From Alloacidobacterium dinghuense (lineage in GTDB: Bacteria; Acidobacteriota; Terriglobia; Terriglobales; Acidobacteriaceae), in assembly GCF_014274465.1 (NCBI RefSeq), contig NZ_CP060394.1:6200001-6264000 (forward strand): a stretch of DNA of 64,000 nucleotides. The letters run 5' to 3'. Positions 1 through 7,347 of this stretch are shown here, piece by piece (position 1 is the first letter of the stretch; each line of letters starts with the position of its first letter). The notes below the pieces were generated by a model, which searched no databases, was not told the DNA's origin, and saw only the letters and a list, made by a program, of their open reading frames with translations. The position numbers and the translations under genes were made by a program.

Positions 1-252
1 GCGCAGGCTTCCGCTTACGGGCTTTCGATTGCCGAGGCGCGCACGGTGCTGCTTCGTTTGAAGAAGAGCCGAGTGATGGAGTTCAGCTACATTGCGGATG
101 ATCAGGATGTTACTTATCTGCCTGCCTGGGTCACGAGCGCGAAACAGACGACGGATGGTCATCTTGCGCAGCTTGCGCGGAGAAATGACGCGGTGCTTGC
201 GACGTTGGACGGCGGGATTCGTGGCGCGTTTGTGATTTCGCTTAGTAAATAG
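1..252 (+). CDS. PIN-domain protein, C-terminal part (VapC-like, truncated by window edge)
   Basis: The reading frame is open from base 1 and ends at 252, so only the last 83 codons are visible. The tail has the order typical of PIN ribonucleases: a helix with an Asp (TTDGHLAQLARRNDAVLATLD), where the D of TTDGHL and the D of TLDGG match late acidic metal-ligand positions. PIN proteins of this size are usually VapC toxins that cleave RNA and are paired with an upstream antitoxin. Any antitoxin would lie outside the window. The family call rests on this short tail, so it is moderate. Confidence 0.6.
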   Translation, partial: AQASAYGLSIAEARTVLLRLKKSRVMEFSYIADDQDVTYLPAWVTSAKQTTDGHLAQLARRNDAVLATLDGGIRGAFVISLSK

Positions 253-260
253 GAAATGAT

Positions 261-283
261 CCCATGTCTCTGCGAGATATGGG
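261..283. repeat. REP-like palindrome, CCCAYGTCTC family, copy 1
   Basis: CCCATGTCTC (261-270) pairs with GAGATATGGG (274-283) across a 3-nt loop with one mismatch. It starts 9 bp after the PIN gene stop. It is the same family as the palindromes at 339-364 and 6474-6496. Confidence 0.75.
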
Positions 284-338
284 ACACTCAATGTTCCTAA
301 TACACCAAAGTTTGGTTTGGCAACGATACCGAGGGTGC

Positions 339-364
339 CCCACGTCTCGATTTTGAGACGTGGG
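339..364. repeat. REP-like palindrome, CCCAYGTCTC family, copy 2
   Basis: CCCACGTCTC (339-348) and GAGACGTGGG (355-364) form a perfect 10-bp stem with a 6-nt loop. It sits 16 bp before the start codon of the RAYT remnant, the place where REP sequences normally flank their transposase. Confidence 0.8.
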
Positions 365-380
365 ATTGTAGTCTGTCGGC

Positions 381-555
381 ATGACCAAGGGTCTGGTCCG
401 CTACCAGCAGGCGGGCGATCTGCACTTTGTCACTTTCAGTTGCTACGACCGACGGCCGTACATAGCCCGTGAGAAAGAAATCATATCGAAGCCGCATCGC
501 TTCCAGAGACCGTTCAAAGAGATCGCGCGCAGCCTCCGTTCCAAGATACTTAGAG
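381..555 (+). pseudogene. Remnant of a REP-associated tyrosine transposase (RAYT) with an internal inversion
   Basis: From ATG 381 the plus strand reads like the N-terminus of a RAYT (MTKGLVRYQQAGDLHFVTFS, then CYDRRPY) up to about 462. The next expected segment is present but on the minus strand. Read from about 549 down to 461 it gives YLGTEAARDLFERSLEAMR and then LRYDFFLTGY, which is how the family continues. The later His and catalytic Tyr segments were not found on either strand. The gene is therefore broken by a roughly 90-bp inversion plus loss of its 3' part. Family identity is from recollection of RAYT sequences. Confidence 0.72.
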
Positions 556-686
556 GGGGCGCTTGCGCCTCTTTCCTATAGGTATGTCTTGGGAGCGGAA
601 ATCTCATTCTCAATCAAGCCTAAGATGTCTTTGAATGGCGCCCAGCCAATTTTGATCAGTCTGGTAATATTTACACCTTAAATGCA

Positions 687-760
687 TCCAGGGTTCTAAA
701 TTGGAACGTCCAGGATACATTAAAAATAATCCTGGATATTTTTATTGACACTCCAGGATA
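687..760. promoter_or_regulatory. Four phased TCCAGGATA operator-like repeats
   Basis: Four copies of a near-palindromic 9-mer start at 687 (TCCAGGGTT), 709 (TCCAGGATA), 730 (TCCTGGATA) and 752 (TCCAGGATA). Spacings are 22, 21 and 22 bp, close to two turns of B-DNA, so all copies face one side of the helix. The core ATCCWGGAT is self-complementary apart from its centre. The last copy lies directly after a TTGACA box at 745-750. This is the arrangement expected for cooperative binding by a dimeric repressor at a promoter. Confidence 0.7.
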
Positions 761-774
761 GTCATTGCAAGATT
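745..774 (+). promoter_or_regulatory. Predicted sigma70-type promoter for the DGQHR gene
   Basis: TTGACA at 745-750 is followed after 18 bp by AAGATT at 769-774. The spacer contains the fourth operator copy (752-760), so a bound repressor would block RNA polymerase. The 5' leader then carries an inverted repeat, AAGCCGATG (804-812) with CATCGGCTT (832-840), whose 19-nt loop contains GGAGG. Confidence 0.55.
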
Positions 775-891
775 AATTTGCAGTTTTGCTCGTCACAAAA
801 TTTAAGCCGATGCCACGATTGGAGGTCGCGTCATCGGCTTCATCAATAACCCTAACCACCACCGCAAAAGTGGAAGAAAGAGAGATTAGTA

Positions 892-2376
892 ATGTCTAGT
901 ATACCAACTCTTACACCGTCTGAGAATTTCGGAAATTTGACTCACGCTTTCCAATCTGCCGACTCGTCTGCGCGGCCTTACAACGTTCTTACTGGATTCA
1001 ATCTCGGCAGCAACACTCTATTGTTGAGTGTCCCAATGCATCAGTTTTATGAGATTTCCGCAGTGGCTAACGAACAAGGTCTCGCAGAGCAATCTGCTGA
1101 GGGAATGATCGCTCAGCGTAAGCTCGATCCGAAGCATGCAGCAAAGCTGGCAACGTACATTCTAAAGGGTCTCGTAAACACGCTCATTGAACGGAAGAAG
1201 GCTCTCAAAGAAGAGCCTAGCCACGCTTTGGCGGTAGTTCAAAAGAGTTTGGGTAAACAGCCGTATATGGCGCTTCAGCCTGTTGTTGCCAATCTACGTC
1301 CACCGAATTGCACGCCGACGGGTGAGAATTTGCGTTGGAAGGAGCTGCATCCTGGAGTGATCACCGTGTACTTAGGAGACAAGGACGTGCTCTGGGTGAT
1401 CGACGGACAGCATCGTCGCTATGCCCTAGAACTCGTCTTCGATTTCTTAAAGGAAATCAAGATGAGCCATGAATACCCAAAACGTCTGAAGCTCTACCCT
1501 CTTGAAAAAGGCCAGATGATGACACCCGATGAACTGGCTGTCTGGATGGACGTCTACGAGGTGGCTCGCACGACTTGCAAAATCATGGTAGAGGTTCACC
1601 TGGGATTAGATGCTTTTCAGGAACGCCAGCTATTTCATGATCTGAACAACCTAGGCAAGAAGATCGAAAATAGCCTAGCCTTTGCGTTCGACAGTTCGAA
1701 CCCGATCAATTTGTTCATTAAGGATGAATTAGTTGAAGGCAGTCTACTTAACGCATCTGTCATAGAAAAGGATATCGTTGACTGGCACAACGATCCTGGT
1801 GCGATTACCTGGAAGGATCTAACTGCTATCAACGCGATCCTGTTCCTCAATAAAACAAATATCAAAGGTGCTCAACCGGGGGAAGTTGCCGATCGGATCG
1901 ATGTCGCTCGGAAATTTTGGCAATCGATCAATCAGATAGACCACTTCGGACAGGCACAGGCGCGAAAGAAAACAGTCGCTGCTCAGCCAGTTATGCTAAA
2001 GGCACTCGCAAAACTCACATATGATTTTGCTTTTGGCAGAAGCCACGATCCTCAAATTTTGGAGAGGTTACTCGATGGCATCCCACACCTCGATCTATCG
2101 CACAAGAACCCGATGTGGCGTTATTACGAAATGGATCAAGTAGATCGGAAGTCCTCGGGCCTTACCGAGCTTTCGGAATACTTACCCTCCGACGAGATTG
2201 CGGGTGGCGGGGGCGCAAACCGCGATATCGGGCGCTACGATCCGACTGAGCATACGATGCGGTTTGGCGCAAAGCATAACGACATTTTCCCGCTTCTCAG
2301 CGACATGGTTCGTTGGCGGCTCCAACTGCCGAATCGTCACCAATCATCGGATTCCGATGCGGTAGCAGCAGATTAA
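892..2376 (+). CDS. Orphan DGQHR-domain protein (DndB-like)
   Basis: The 494-residue product has the family motif DGQHR at residues 171-175, followed by RYALELVFDF. Downstream, FHDLNNLGKKIENSLAFAFD is the conserved F-x-x-x-N segment of the family. DndB, the best-known member, is the regulatory protein of the DNA phosphorothioation system and is around 350-370 residues; this one is longer at both ends. No DndA/C/D/E modification genes and no DndFGH restriction genes are present, so it stands alone. The start at 892 follows a purine-rich ribosome site (GGAAGAAAGAGAG). Base composition and codon use are visibly more A/T-rich than the housekeeping genes nearby, which suggests acquisition. Its operator array suggests repression, possibly by itself. 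Confidence 0.75.
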   Translation: MSSIPTLTPSENFGNLTHAFQSADSSARPYNVLTGFNLGSNTLLLSVPMHQFYEISAVANEQGLAEQSAEGMIAQRKLDPKHAAKLATYILKGLVNTLIERKKALKEEPSHALAVVQKSLGKQPYMALQPVVANLRPPNCTPTGENLRWKELHPGVITVYLGDKDVLWVIDGQHRRYALELVFDFLKEIKMSHEYPKRLKLYPLEKGQMMTPDELAVWMDVYEVARTTCKIMVEVHLGLDAFQERQLFHDLNNLGKKIENSLAFAFDSSNPINLFIKDELVEGSLLNASVIEKDIVDWHNDPGAITWKDLTAINAILFLNKTNIKGAQPGEVADRIDVARKFWQSINQIDHFGQAQARKKTVAAQPVMLKALAKLTYDFAFGRSHDPQILERLLDGIPHLDLSHKNPMWRYYEMDQVDRKSSGLTELSEYLPSDEIAGGGGANRDIGRYDPTEHTMRFGAKHNDIFPLLSDMVRWRLQLPNRHQSSDSDAVAAD

Positions 2377-2844
2377 ACAGAAGTCGGAGAATAGCGCGGT
2401 GCTCTTCTCAAGAGTGGGTGCTCAAGCCTTCCGTTTTGTTTTAAGGACTGGGCACCTTCATTCAATTTGAACGTCGGGTGCTCTTTTTCCTTGAGCGCTT
2501 GCAATCCCACAGACCCTGTGATACAAACTAAACATTCAAGTTTGCTCCTTGTGAGCGAGCCTGAATTTCATGCAGAGTGGCTGAGGGACGGGCCCTGTGA
2601 CGCCACGACAACCGGCTCAAGCAATTTGAGACATCGGTGTCAACTCTCGCTCACCTTCAGTGGTGGGGTACATGAGATTCGGGGTGCAAGCTGTATCGCA
2701 TCTCGCTAAATCCCAGGTGTTAACAGTACCGGTAGTTTTGCAGTAGCTGTACCAGAGTTTTAGTCACGTGGTGCCCGTGCATTTTGCACTCGTCGGGGCG
2801 TATTCCGATGAGGCTCCCATGCCGCTCTCGGATGCGAGGGCAGA
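2377..2844. other. Intergenic region without a supported gene
   Basis: This 468-bp gap follows the DGQHR gene. It contains scattered fragments of the type gggtgctc and gggcacc, which resemble decayed ends of the CCCAC...GGGGCACCC palindromes seen elsewhere. An 80-codon plus-strand frame (2467-2709) shows no recognisable domain and no ribosome site. No convincing terminator was found. Confidence 0.5.
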
Positions 2845-4116
2845 ATGGCTTCATCTTACGAGTTGTGTTGTCGGGAATGCGGGAAGCGGTATGAGAATCA
2901 ACCGCTCTCGATTTGTGACGAGTGTTTCTCGCCGCTGGAAGTACGGGTTGATCTCGACGCCGCGAAGAAGACGGTGACGCGCGAGTCGATTGCGCAGGGT
3001 CCTACCAATATGTGGCGCTACCAGGCGCTGCTGCCGGTCCCCGATGATTACGTTCCGCAAACGCCTGCGGGATGGACGCCGCTGGTGAAGGCTCCCCGGC
3101 TCGCCGGACGGATCGGCGCGAAGAATCTCTACATTAAGAACGACGCGGTGTGCATGCCCACGCTGAGCTTTAAGGATCGCGTGGTGGCTGTAGCTCTCGC
3201 AAACGCCCAGCGGTTTGGGTTCGATACCGTCGGCTGCTCGTCGACGGGGAACCTGGCGAACTCGGTGGCGGCGCAGGCGGCGAGGCTGGGGCTGAAGACC
3301 TACATTCTGGTTCCAGCGGATCTGGAAGCAGCGAAGATTCTCAACACTCAAGTTTACGGTGCGAACCTGATTCGCATTGATGGCAACTACGACCACGTGA
3401 ACCGGCTCTCGTCGCAGATTGCGGACCGCTTTAGCTGGGGATTTGTGAATGTGAATCTGCGTCCGTATTACGCGGAAGGCTCGAAGACTGTTGGCTTTGA
3501 GATTGCGGAACAGCTGAGCTGGCGCTTGCCGGACAACGTGGTTGTGCCGATGGCAGGCGGGTCGCTGATTACGAAGATTCGCAAGGCGTTCAAGGAGTTG
3601 ATTGCGCTGGGTCTGGTGGATGCGAAGGATGTTCGCTTCTTTGGCGCGCAGGCTACGGGGTGCTCGCCGATTGCACGCGCAGTCAAAACGGGCGCGGATC
3701 ACATTGAGCCGCAGCGGCCTTCGACGATTGCGCGCTCGCTGGCGATTGGGAATCCGGCGGACGGTATCTATGCGGCGAAGGCGATTCGCGAGAGCGGTGG
3801 TTGGGCCGAGGACGTCTCGGATGTCGAGGTTGTTTCCGGCATTCAGGAACTGGCGGAGACGGAAGGCATCTTTACGGAGACGGCCGGCGGCGTGACCACT
3901 GCGGTAACGGCGCGGCTGTACGCGCACGGGCGCATCAAGCCGGATGAGTTGACGGTGACCTGCATCACCGGCAACGGGCTGAAGACGACCGATGTTCTCG
4001 CTGGCGCATATGAGCAGTCGGAGGCGATTCGTCCGCGGCTCACGGATTTTGAGAACTACATCAACGAAATTAAGGAATTGAACGAGCTGGTATCGGGAGG
4101 TGTCGATGTCCGTTAG
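2845..4116 (+). CDS. thrC: Threonine synthase with N-terminal zinc ribbon
   Basis: A fold-type II PLP enzyme of 423 residues, expected to convert O-phosphohomoserine to threonine. Cys pairs C9-x2-C12 and C24-x2-C27 form a zinc-ribbon-like N-terminus, found in one subgroup of threonine synthases. The PLP lysine is K110 in SFKDR, and GSSTGNLANS is the phosphate-binding loop. The start at ATG 2845 follows GAGGG. The 3' end overlaps the next gene by 11 bp, so the two are translationally coupled. Because the neighbour is a sulfur-carrier protein, a related beta-replacement reaction (cysteine synthesis) should be kept in mind, but sequence favours threonine synthase. Confidence 0.88.
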   Translation: MASSYELCCRECGKRYENQPLSICDECFSPLEVRVDLDAAKKTVTRESIAQGPTNMWRYQALLPVPDDYVPQTPAGWTPLVKAPRLAGRIGAKNLYIKNDAVCMPTLSFKDRVVAVALANAQRFGFDTVGCSSTGNLANSVAAQAARLGLKTYILVPADLEAAKILNTQVYGANLIRIDGNYDHVNRLSSQIADRFSWGFVNVNLRPYYAEGSKTVGFEIAEQLSWRLPDNVVVPMAGGSLITKIRKAFKELIALGLVDAKDVRFFGAQATGCSPIARAVKTGADHIEPQRPSTIARSLAIGNPADGIYAAKAIRESGGWAEDVSDVEVVSGIQELAETEGIFTETAGGVTTAVTARLYAHGRIKPDELTVTCITGNGLKTTDVLAGAYEQSEAIRPRLTDFENYINEIKELNELVSGGVDVR

Positions 4117-4456
4117 AGTTTTGTTGCCGAATGCGTTTCAGAAGCACACGAATGGCGCGAAGGAGTTGCAGTCGAGCGCGTCGAATCTGCCGCAGCTGAT
4201 TGATGAGATCGAGGTCACGTTTCCGGCGCTGAAGACACACCTGCGTGATGAGACGGGGAATGTGCGGCGGTTTATCAACTTTTATGTCAACGAGGAAGAC
4301 ATTCGCTTTCTGGGCAATGAGAAATATGCCTTCAAGGATGGCGATGAAGTGCTGGTGATTCCGTCTATTGCCGGCGGGTCCTGGCCGGACTTCGCGCCAA
4401 ACGGCAACTGCTCTTGCTGTTCGTATTGCGGGCAGGAAGATTGCACCTGCGGCTAA
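4106..4456 (+). CDS. MoaD/ThiS-family sulfur carrier with Cys-rich C-terminal tail
   Basis: A 116-residue beta-grasp protein. Residues 1-91 are a complete ThiS/MoaD/CysO-like domain ending in the expected diglycine (IPSIAGG, G90-G91). The protein does not stop there: 25 more residues carry six cysteines (C102, C104, C105, C108, C113, C115). Sulfur carriers are activated at the terminal Gly, so the tail would have to be removed first, as the JAMM protease QbsD removes two residues from QbsE. Alternatively the tail binds metal. ATG 4106 is preferred over GTG 4100 because GGAGG at 4096-4100 then has a 5-nt spacing. It overlaps the thrC stop. Confidence 0.8.
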   Translation: MSVRVLLPNAFQKHTNGAKELQSSASNLPQLIDEIEVTFPALKTHLRDETGNVRRFINFYVNEEDIRFLGNEKYAFKDGDEVLVIPSIAGGSWPDFAPNGNCSCCSYCGQEDCTCG

Positions 4457-4481
4457 GTTCCCTCCCCAATTGCCACTCAAG

Positions 4482-4509
4482 AATGCGCGGATTTCGTCCG
4501 CGCATTTTT
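4482..4509 (+). terminator. Rho-independent terminator after thrC and the sulfur carrier gene
   Basis: AATGCGCGGA (4482-4491) and TCCGCGCATT (4497-4506) form a perfect 10-bp stem with a 5-nt loop, followed by a T run to 4509. It closes the two-gene operon 26 bp after its last stop codon. Confidence 0.9.
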
Positions 4510-4590
4510 GTTAGTAGCTGAATTCCTGACGAAAATTTGACGGTTTTGCTTTACGCCGCCCCTTGCGTGAGTAAATTTGTGCGCGTAGGA

Positions 4591-4618
4591 TTCAAACAGT
4601 TGTTTGAAACGATCGTTT
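4591..4618. promoter_or_regulatory. Twin palindromic operators upstream of the TetR gene
   Basis: Two adjacent palindromes share the form AAAC-N4-GTTT. The first is AAACAGTTGTTT (4594-4605) inside the longer inverted repeat TTCAAACA-GT-TGTTTGAA (4591-4608). The second is AAACGATCGTTT (4607-4618). They end 11 bp before the TetR start codon, a position typical of TetR autorepression. Confidence 0.65.
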
Positions 4619-4629
4619 AAATAAAAACC

Positions 4630-5340
4630 ATGGTTGCTAAGAAGAGGGTTGGGAAAGTCGTGCGGACGAAGTCTGTGCGCGAAGGGAAGGGCGCGTCTCT
4701 GGAAGACGCGCGGGCGCGGCTGATTGAGGCCGCGATCGAGCTGTTCGCGAAGAAGGGCTACGAAGGGACGAGTGTGCGCGATCTGGCGACGGCTGCGGGC
4801 GTGAACGTGGCGGCGGTGAGCTATCACTTTGGCAGCAAGGATGAGCTGTATCACGAATCACTGCGTGCCTGCCTGGCGGCCTGCAAAACGATGAGGGATT
4901 TGATGCAGGTGCATCTTGACGTTGCGCAGCGCGCGAAAACTCGTAAAGCGGCGGAGGAAGCGTTGCGAGGGTGCATCCAGGATTTTCTGAACGTGCTGAT
5001 GTCGCCGGAGGCGAGGCATAGTCATCTGGTGATGCGCGAACAATCTGAAGGAAAGCCGCGATTTGAGCCGGTGATCCGGGAATTTTTTCAGCCGGTTGGA
5101 GTCATTTTGCGCGACGTGATTTTGTTGCTGGCACCGGGGCTTTCCGATATGCGGGTGTTCATGGTGATCTCTGGGATTATCGGGCAGTGCCTGCATGTCT
5201 ATAAAGCGCGTGTCTCGTACCGCGTGCTGGCGGGCGTGGATTCGCACAGTCCCGAGTACATCGAGATGGTTTCGAAACATATTGCGCATTTGACGGCACT
5301 GGGATTGCGCGGGCTGGAGCGCGAGAAAGGAACGAGCTAG
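4630..5340 (+). CDS. TetR-family transcriptional regulator
   Basis: A 236-residue regulator. The N-terminal TetR helix-turn-helix covers about residues 28-75 (LIEAAIELFAKKGYEGTSVR through YHFGSKDELYHESL). The C-terminal ligand domain has the VMREQSEG...FEPVIREFF pattern of CerR/YbiH-type TetR proteins. The basic first 25 residues are unusual and may be an unstructured tail. No clear ribosome site precedes ATG 4630. It is followed after 2 bp by the permease gene, so it is probably in one operon with the exporter and represses it through the twin palindromes just upstream. Confidence 0.85.
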   Translation: MVAKKRVGKVVRTKSVREGKGASLEDARARLIEAAIELFAKKGYEGTSVRDLATAAGVNVAAVSYHFGSKDELYHESLRACLAACKTMRDLMQVHLDVAQRAKTRKAAEEALRGCIQDFLNVLMSPEARHSHLVMREQSEGKPRFEPVIREFFQPVGVILRDVILLLAPGLSDMRVFMVISGIIGQCLHVYKARVSYRVLAGVDSHSPEYIEMVSKHIAHLTALGLRGLEREKGTS

Positions 5341-5342
5341 CG

Positions 5343-6467
5343 ATGTGGAAGATTGCGATCAAGATGCTGATGGGCGACCGCAGCAAGTACTTCACGCTGG
5401 TGAGTAGTTTGATTGTCGTCTCGTTTCTGTTTTTGCAGCAGGGATCGATATTTTGTGGGTTGATACTGCGGACTGCGCGGCCGGTTGAAGTGGTGGGAGC
5501 GCCGATTTGGGTAAGCGATCCGCAATTGAGAAGTGTGGATGAGAGCAAACCGCTGCTTGATACCGACCTGCAGCGAGTGCGGAGTGTTCCGGGTGTGAAG
5601 TGGGCTGTGCCGCTGCTGTTGCAACTGGTGTCGGCGCATTTGCCGGATGGAAATTTTCAGACAGTGCGGCTGTATGGGCTGGACAACGATACGTTCTTCG
5701 GTCGGCCGAAGATGATCTCGGGCGATGGGCAATTGCTGGCGCAGGATCAGGCGGTGGTGATTGGGCGGGCGGAGTCAGAGAAACTGAATGATCCGAAGCC
5801 TGGGCAGGTTTTCGAGATGAACGACAACCAGGCGCGCGTGGTGGGAATTGCGGATGTGCCGCGCGACTTCTTTTCGTATCCGTTTGTGTATGCGTCGTAT
5901 GATCGCGCGCTGCAGTATGCGCCGCAGCAGCGCAAGCAGTTGAACTTTGTGCTGGCCGCTCCGGCGGATGGTGTGTCAGTGAGCGAAGTCACGAAGCGGA
6001 TTCGTGAGGCAACAGGGCTGGCGGCATATTCGGAGCAGGAGTTTCGCTGGCTAACGATGGATTACTACCTGGAGAACACGGGGATTCCGATCAGCATTGG
6101 GATTTCGTTGCTGATGGTGTTTCTGGTGGGCATGTCGATTGTGGGGCAGACGTTCTATCAGTTCGCGCTTCAGAATGAGCGCTACTTTGGCGCGTTGAAG
6201 GCGATGGGCACGAGCGGGGGGACGCTGACGAAGATGATTCTGTTGCAGGCGCTGCTGGTGGGACTGGTGGGTTATGGTGCGGGCGCGGGACTGGGTGGAA
6301 TCTTTGGGTTGATTGCAGGTGGGCAGGACAGCAAGATTGCGTTCGCGACTCCCTGGCCGATGGTGGTGATTAGTTTTGTGGCGGTGATTGCGATCTGTTT
6401 GCTGTCGGCGCTGATCAGTATTCGCAAAGTGGTGAAGCTGGAGCCGGCGGTGGTGTTTCGTGGGTAA
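5343..6467 (+). CDS. ABC transporter permease, FtsX/DevC type
   Basis: A 374-residue inner-membrane permease. It has one N-terminal membrane segment (about residues 18-42), a large periplasmic domain, and three C-terminal segments near residues 246-268, 298-325 and 340-360. This is the FtsX/MacB topology, with closest resemblance to DevC of the DevBCA exporters. With the ATPase at 6586 and the membrane fusion protein at 7347 it would form a tripartite exporter. It starts 2 bp after the TetR stop. A REP-like insertion separates it from the ATPase gene. Confidence 0.82.
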   Translation: MWKIAIKMLMGDRSKYFTLVSSLIVVSFLFLQQGSIFCGLILRTARPVEVVGAPIWVSDPQLRSVDESKPLLDTDLQRVRSVPGVKWAVPLLLQLVSAHLPDGNFQTVRLYGLDNDTFFGRPKMISGDGQLLAQDQAVVIGRAESEKLNDPKPGQVFEMNDNQARVVGIADVPRDFFSYPFVYASYDRALQYAPQQRKQLNFVLAAPADGVSVSEVTKRIREATGLAAYSEQEFRWLTMDYYLENTGIPISIGISLLMVFLVGMSIVGQTFYQFALQNERYFGALKAMGTSGGTLTKMILLQALLVGLVGYGAGAGLGGIFGLIAGGQDSKIAFATPWPMVVISFVAVIAICLLSALISIRKVVKLEPAVVFRG

Positions 6468-6473
6468 TCGAAT

Positions 6474-6496
6474 CCCATGTCTCGAAGAGACATGGG
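6474..6496. repeat. REP-like palindrome, CCCAYGTCTC family, copy 3
   Basis: CCCATGTCTC (6474-6483) and GAGACATGGG (6487-6496) form a perfect 10-bp stem with a 3-nt loop, 6 bp after the permease stop. Same family as the copies flanking the RAYT remnant. Confidence 0.8.
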
Positions 6497-6525
6497 GAAC
6501 CCATTTTCTTGCTTGTGTTGAGGAA

Positions 6526-6560
6526 AGCAGATCCTTCGTTGCTATGCTCCTCAAGATGAC
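6526..6560. repeat. GCAGATCCTTCGC...CAGGATGACA repeat, degenerate copy
   Basis: The stretch begins AAGCAGATCCTTCG and ends AAGATGACA, a diverged member of the dispersed element seen in cleaner form at 8441, 13397 and 14757. Confidence 0.6.
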
Positions 6561-6585
6561 AAACGTTTGAGTTAAGTGGAAGAGT

Positions 6586-7347
6586 ATGTCGATTCAATCC
6601 AATGTTGGTGGATGCCACACAGAGAATGGCACGCATGCGGCGTGTTTGCGGGGTGTGACGAAATTGTTTGGCGTGGGTACGACGGAAGTACACGCGTTAA
6701 ACAATGTCGACTTCAACGTGCACACGGGTGAGTTGCTGTTGCTGGTGGGGCCTTCGGGATGCGGCAAGACGACGCTGCTGAGTGTGTTGGCGGGGATTCT
6801 GGATGCGACGTCGGGTGAAGTGGATGTGTTTGGGACTCGCATTGATCAGCTTGATCAGCAGGAGAAGACGGCTTTTCGGCGTGACAACGTCGGCTTTATT
6901 TTTCAGCAGTACAACCTGCTCCCGACTCTGACCGCGGCGGAGAATGTCGCGATTCCGCTGCTGATTCATCGTGTGGAATTTGAGGAAGCGGTGGAGAAGG
7001 CGCGGGTGTATCTGGACAGAGTTGGCATGGCGGATCGTGCAGAGTTTCTACCTTCGCAGCTTTCAGGTGGGCAGCAGCAGCGCGTGGCGATTGCGCGGGC
7101 GCTGATTACAGAACCGCGGTTGATTGTGTGCGACGAGCCGACCGCGGCGCTCGACGGCGATACGGGGAAGATGATTCTGGAGATGTTTCGCTCGACGGCG
7201 CTGACGGGTGATCGCGCGATTGTGGTGGTGACGCATGACAGCCGTATTTTCCCCTACGGCGACCGCATTGCGGAGATGCTGGACGGGCGAATTCTTTCGA
7301 TTCATGAGAATGAACTTGCGCCGGGTCATAGTAAGGAGAGTGTGTGA
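6586..7347 (+). CDS. ABC transporter ATP-binding protein, DevA/LolD/MacB type
   Basis: A 253-residue ATPase with Walker [10 protein letters not shown] (residues 56-64), the Q-loop [10 protein letters not shown], the signature LSGGQQQR and Walker [13 protein letters not shown] with the following H-loop VVTHD. It energises the FtsX-type permease encoded upstream. The first 25 residues precede the usual family start, so translation could begin slightly later. Its stop TGA overlaps the ATG of the fusion-protein gene (TGATG), so the two are coupled. Confidence 0.9.
   Translation: MSIQSNVGGCHTENGTHAACLRGVTKLFGVGTTEVHALNNVDFNVHTGELLLLVGPSGCGKTTLLSVLAGILDATSGEVDVFGTRIDQLDQQEKTAFRRDNVGFIFQQYNLLPTLTAAENVAIPLLIHRVEFEEAVEKARVYLDRVGMADRAEFLPSQLSGGQQQRVAIARALITEPRLIVCDEPTAALDGDTGKMILEMFRSTALTGDRAIVVVTHDSRIFPYGDRIAEMLDGRILSIHENELAPGHSKESV

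Noticed and set aside
580-680. Minus-strand reading of about 33 codons, including IKIGWAPFKDILGLIENEI
   Set aside because: It looks protein-like but is bounded by stops on both sides and has no start; at most a decayed fragment.
687-760. Interpretation of the four phased repeats as origin iterons or a CRISPR remnant
   Set aside because: Repeats are only 9 bp, near-palindromic and joined to a promoter; no DnaA boxes or rep gene are nearby and spacers are about 12-13 bp.
2467-2709. 80-codon plus-strand frame after the DGQHR gene
   Set aside because: Starts at a non-ATG codon without ribosome site; composition and sequence show no domain.
2851-3927. Long minus-strand open frame of 358 codons
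   Set aside because: It is the antisense shadow of thrC, Arg/His/Asn-rich with no domain, as expected opposite a high-GC gene.
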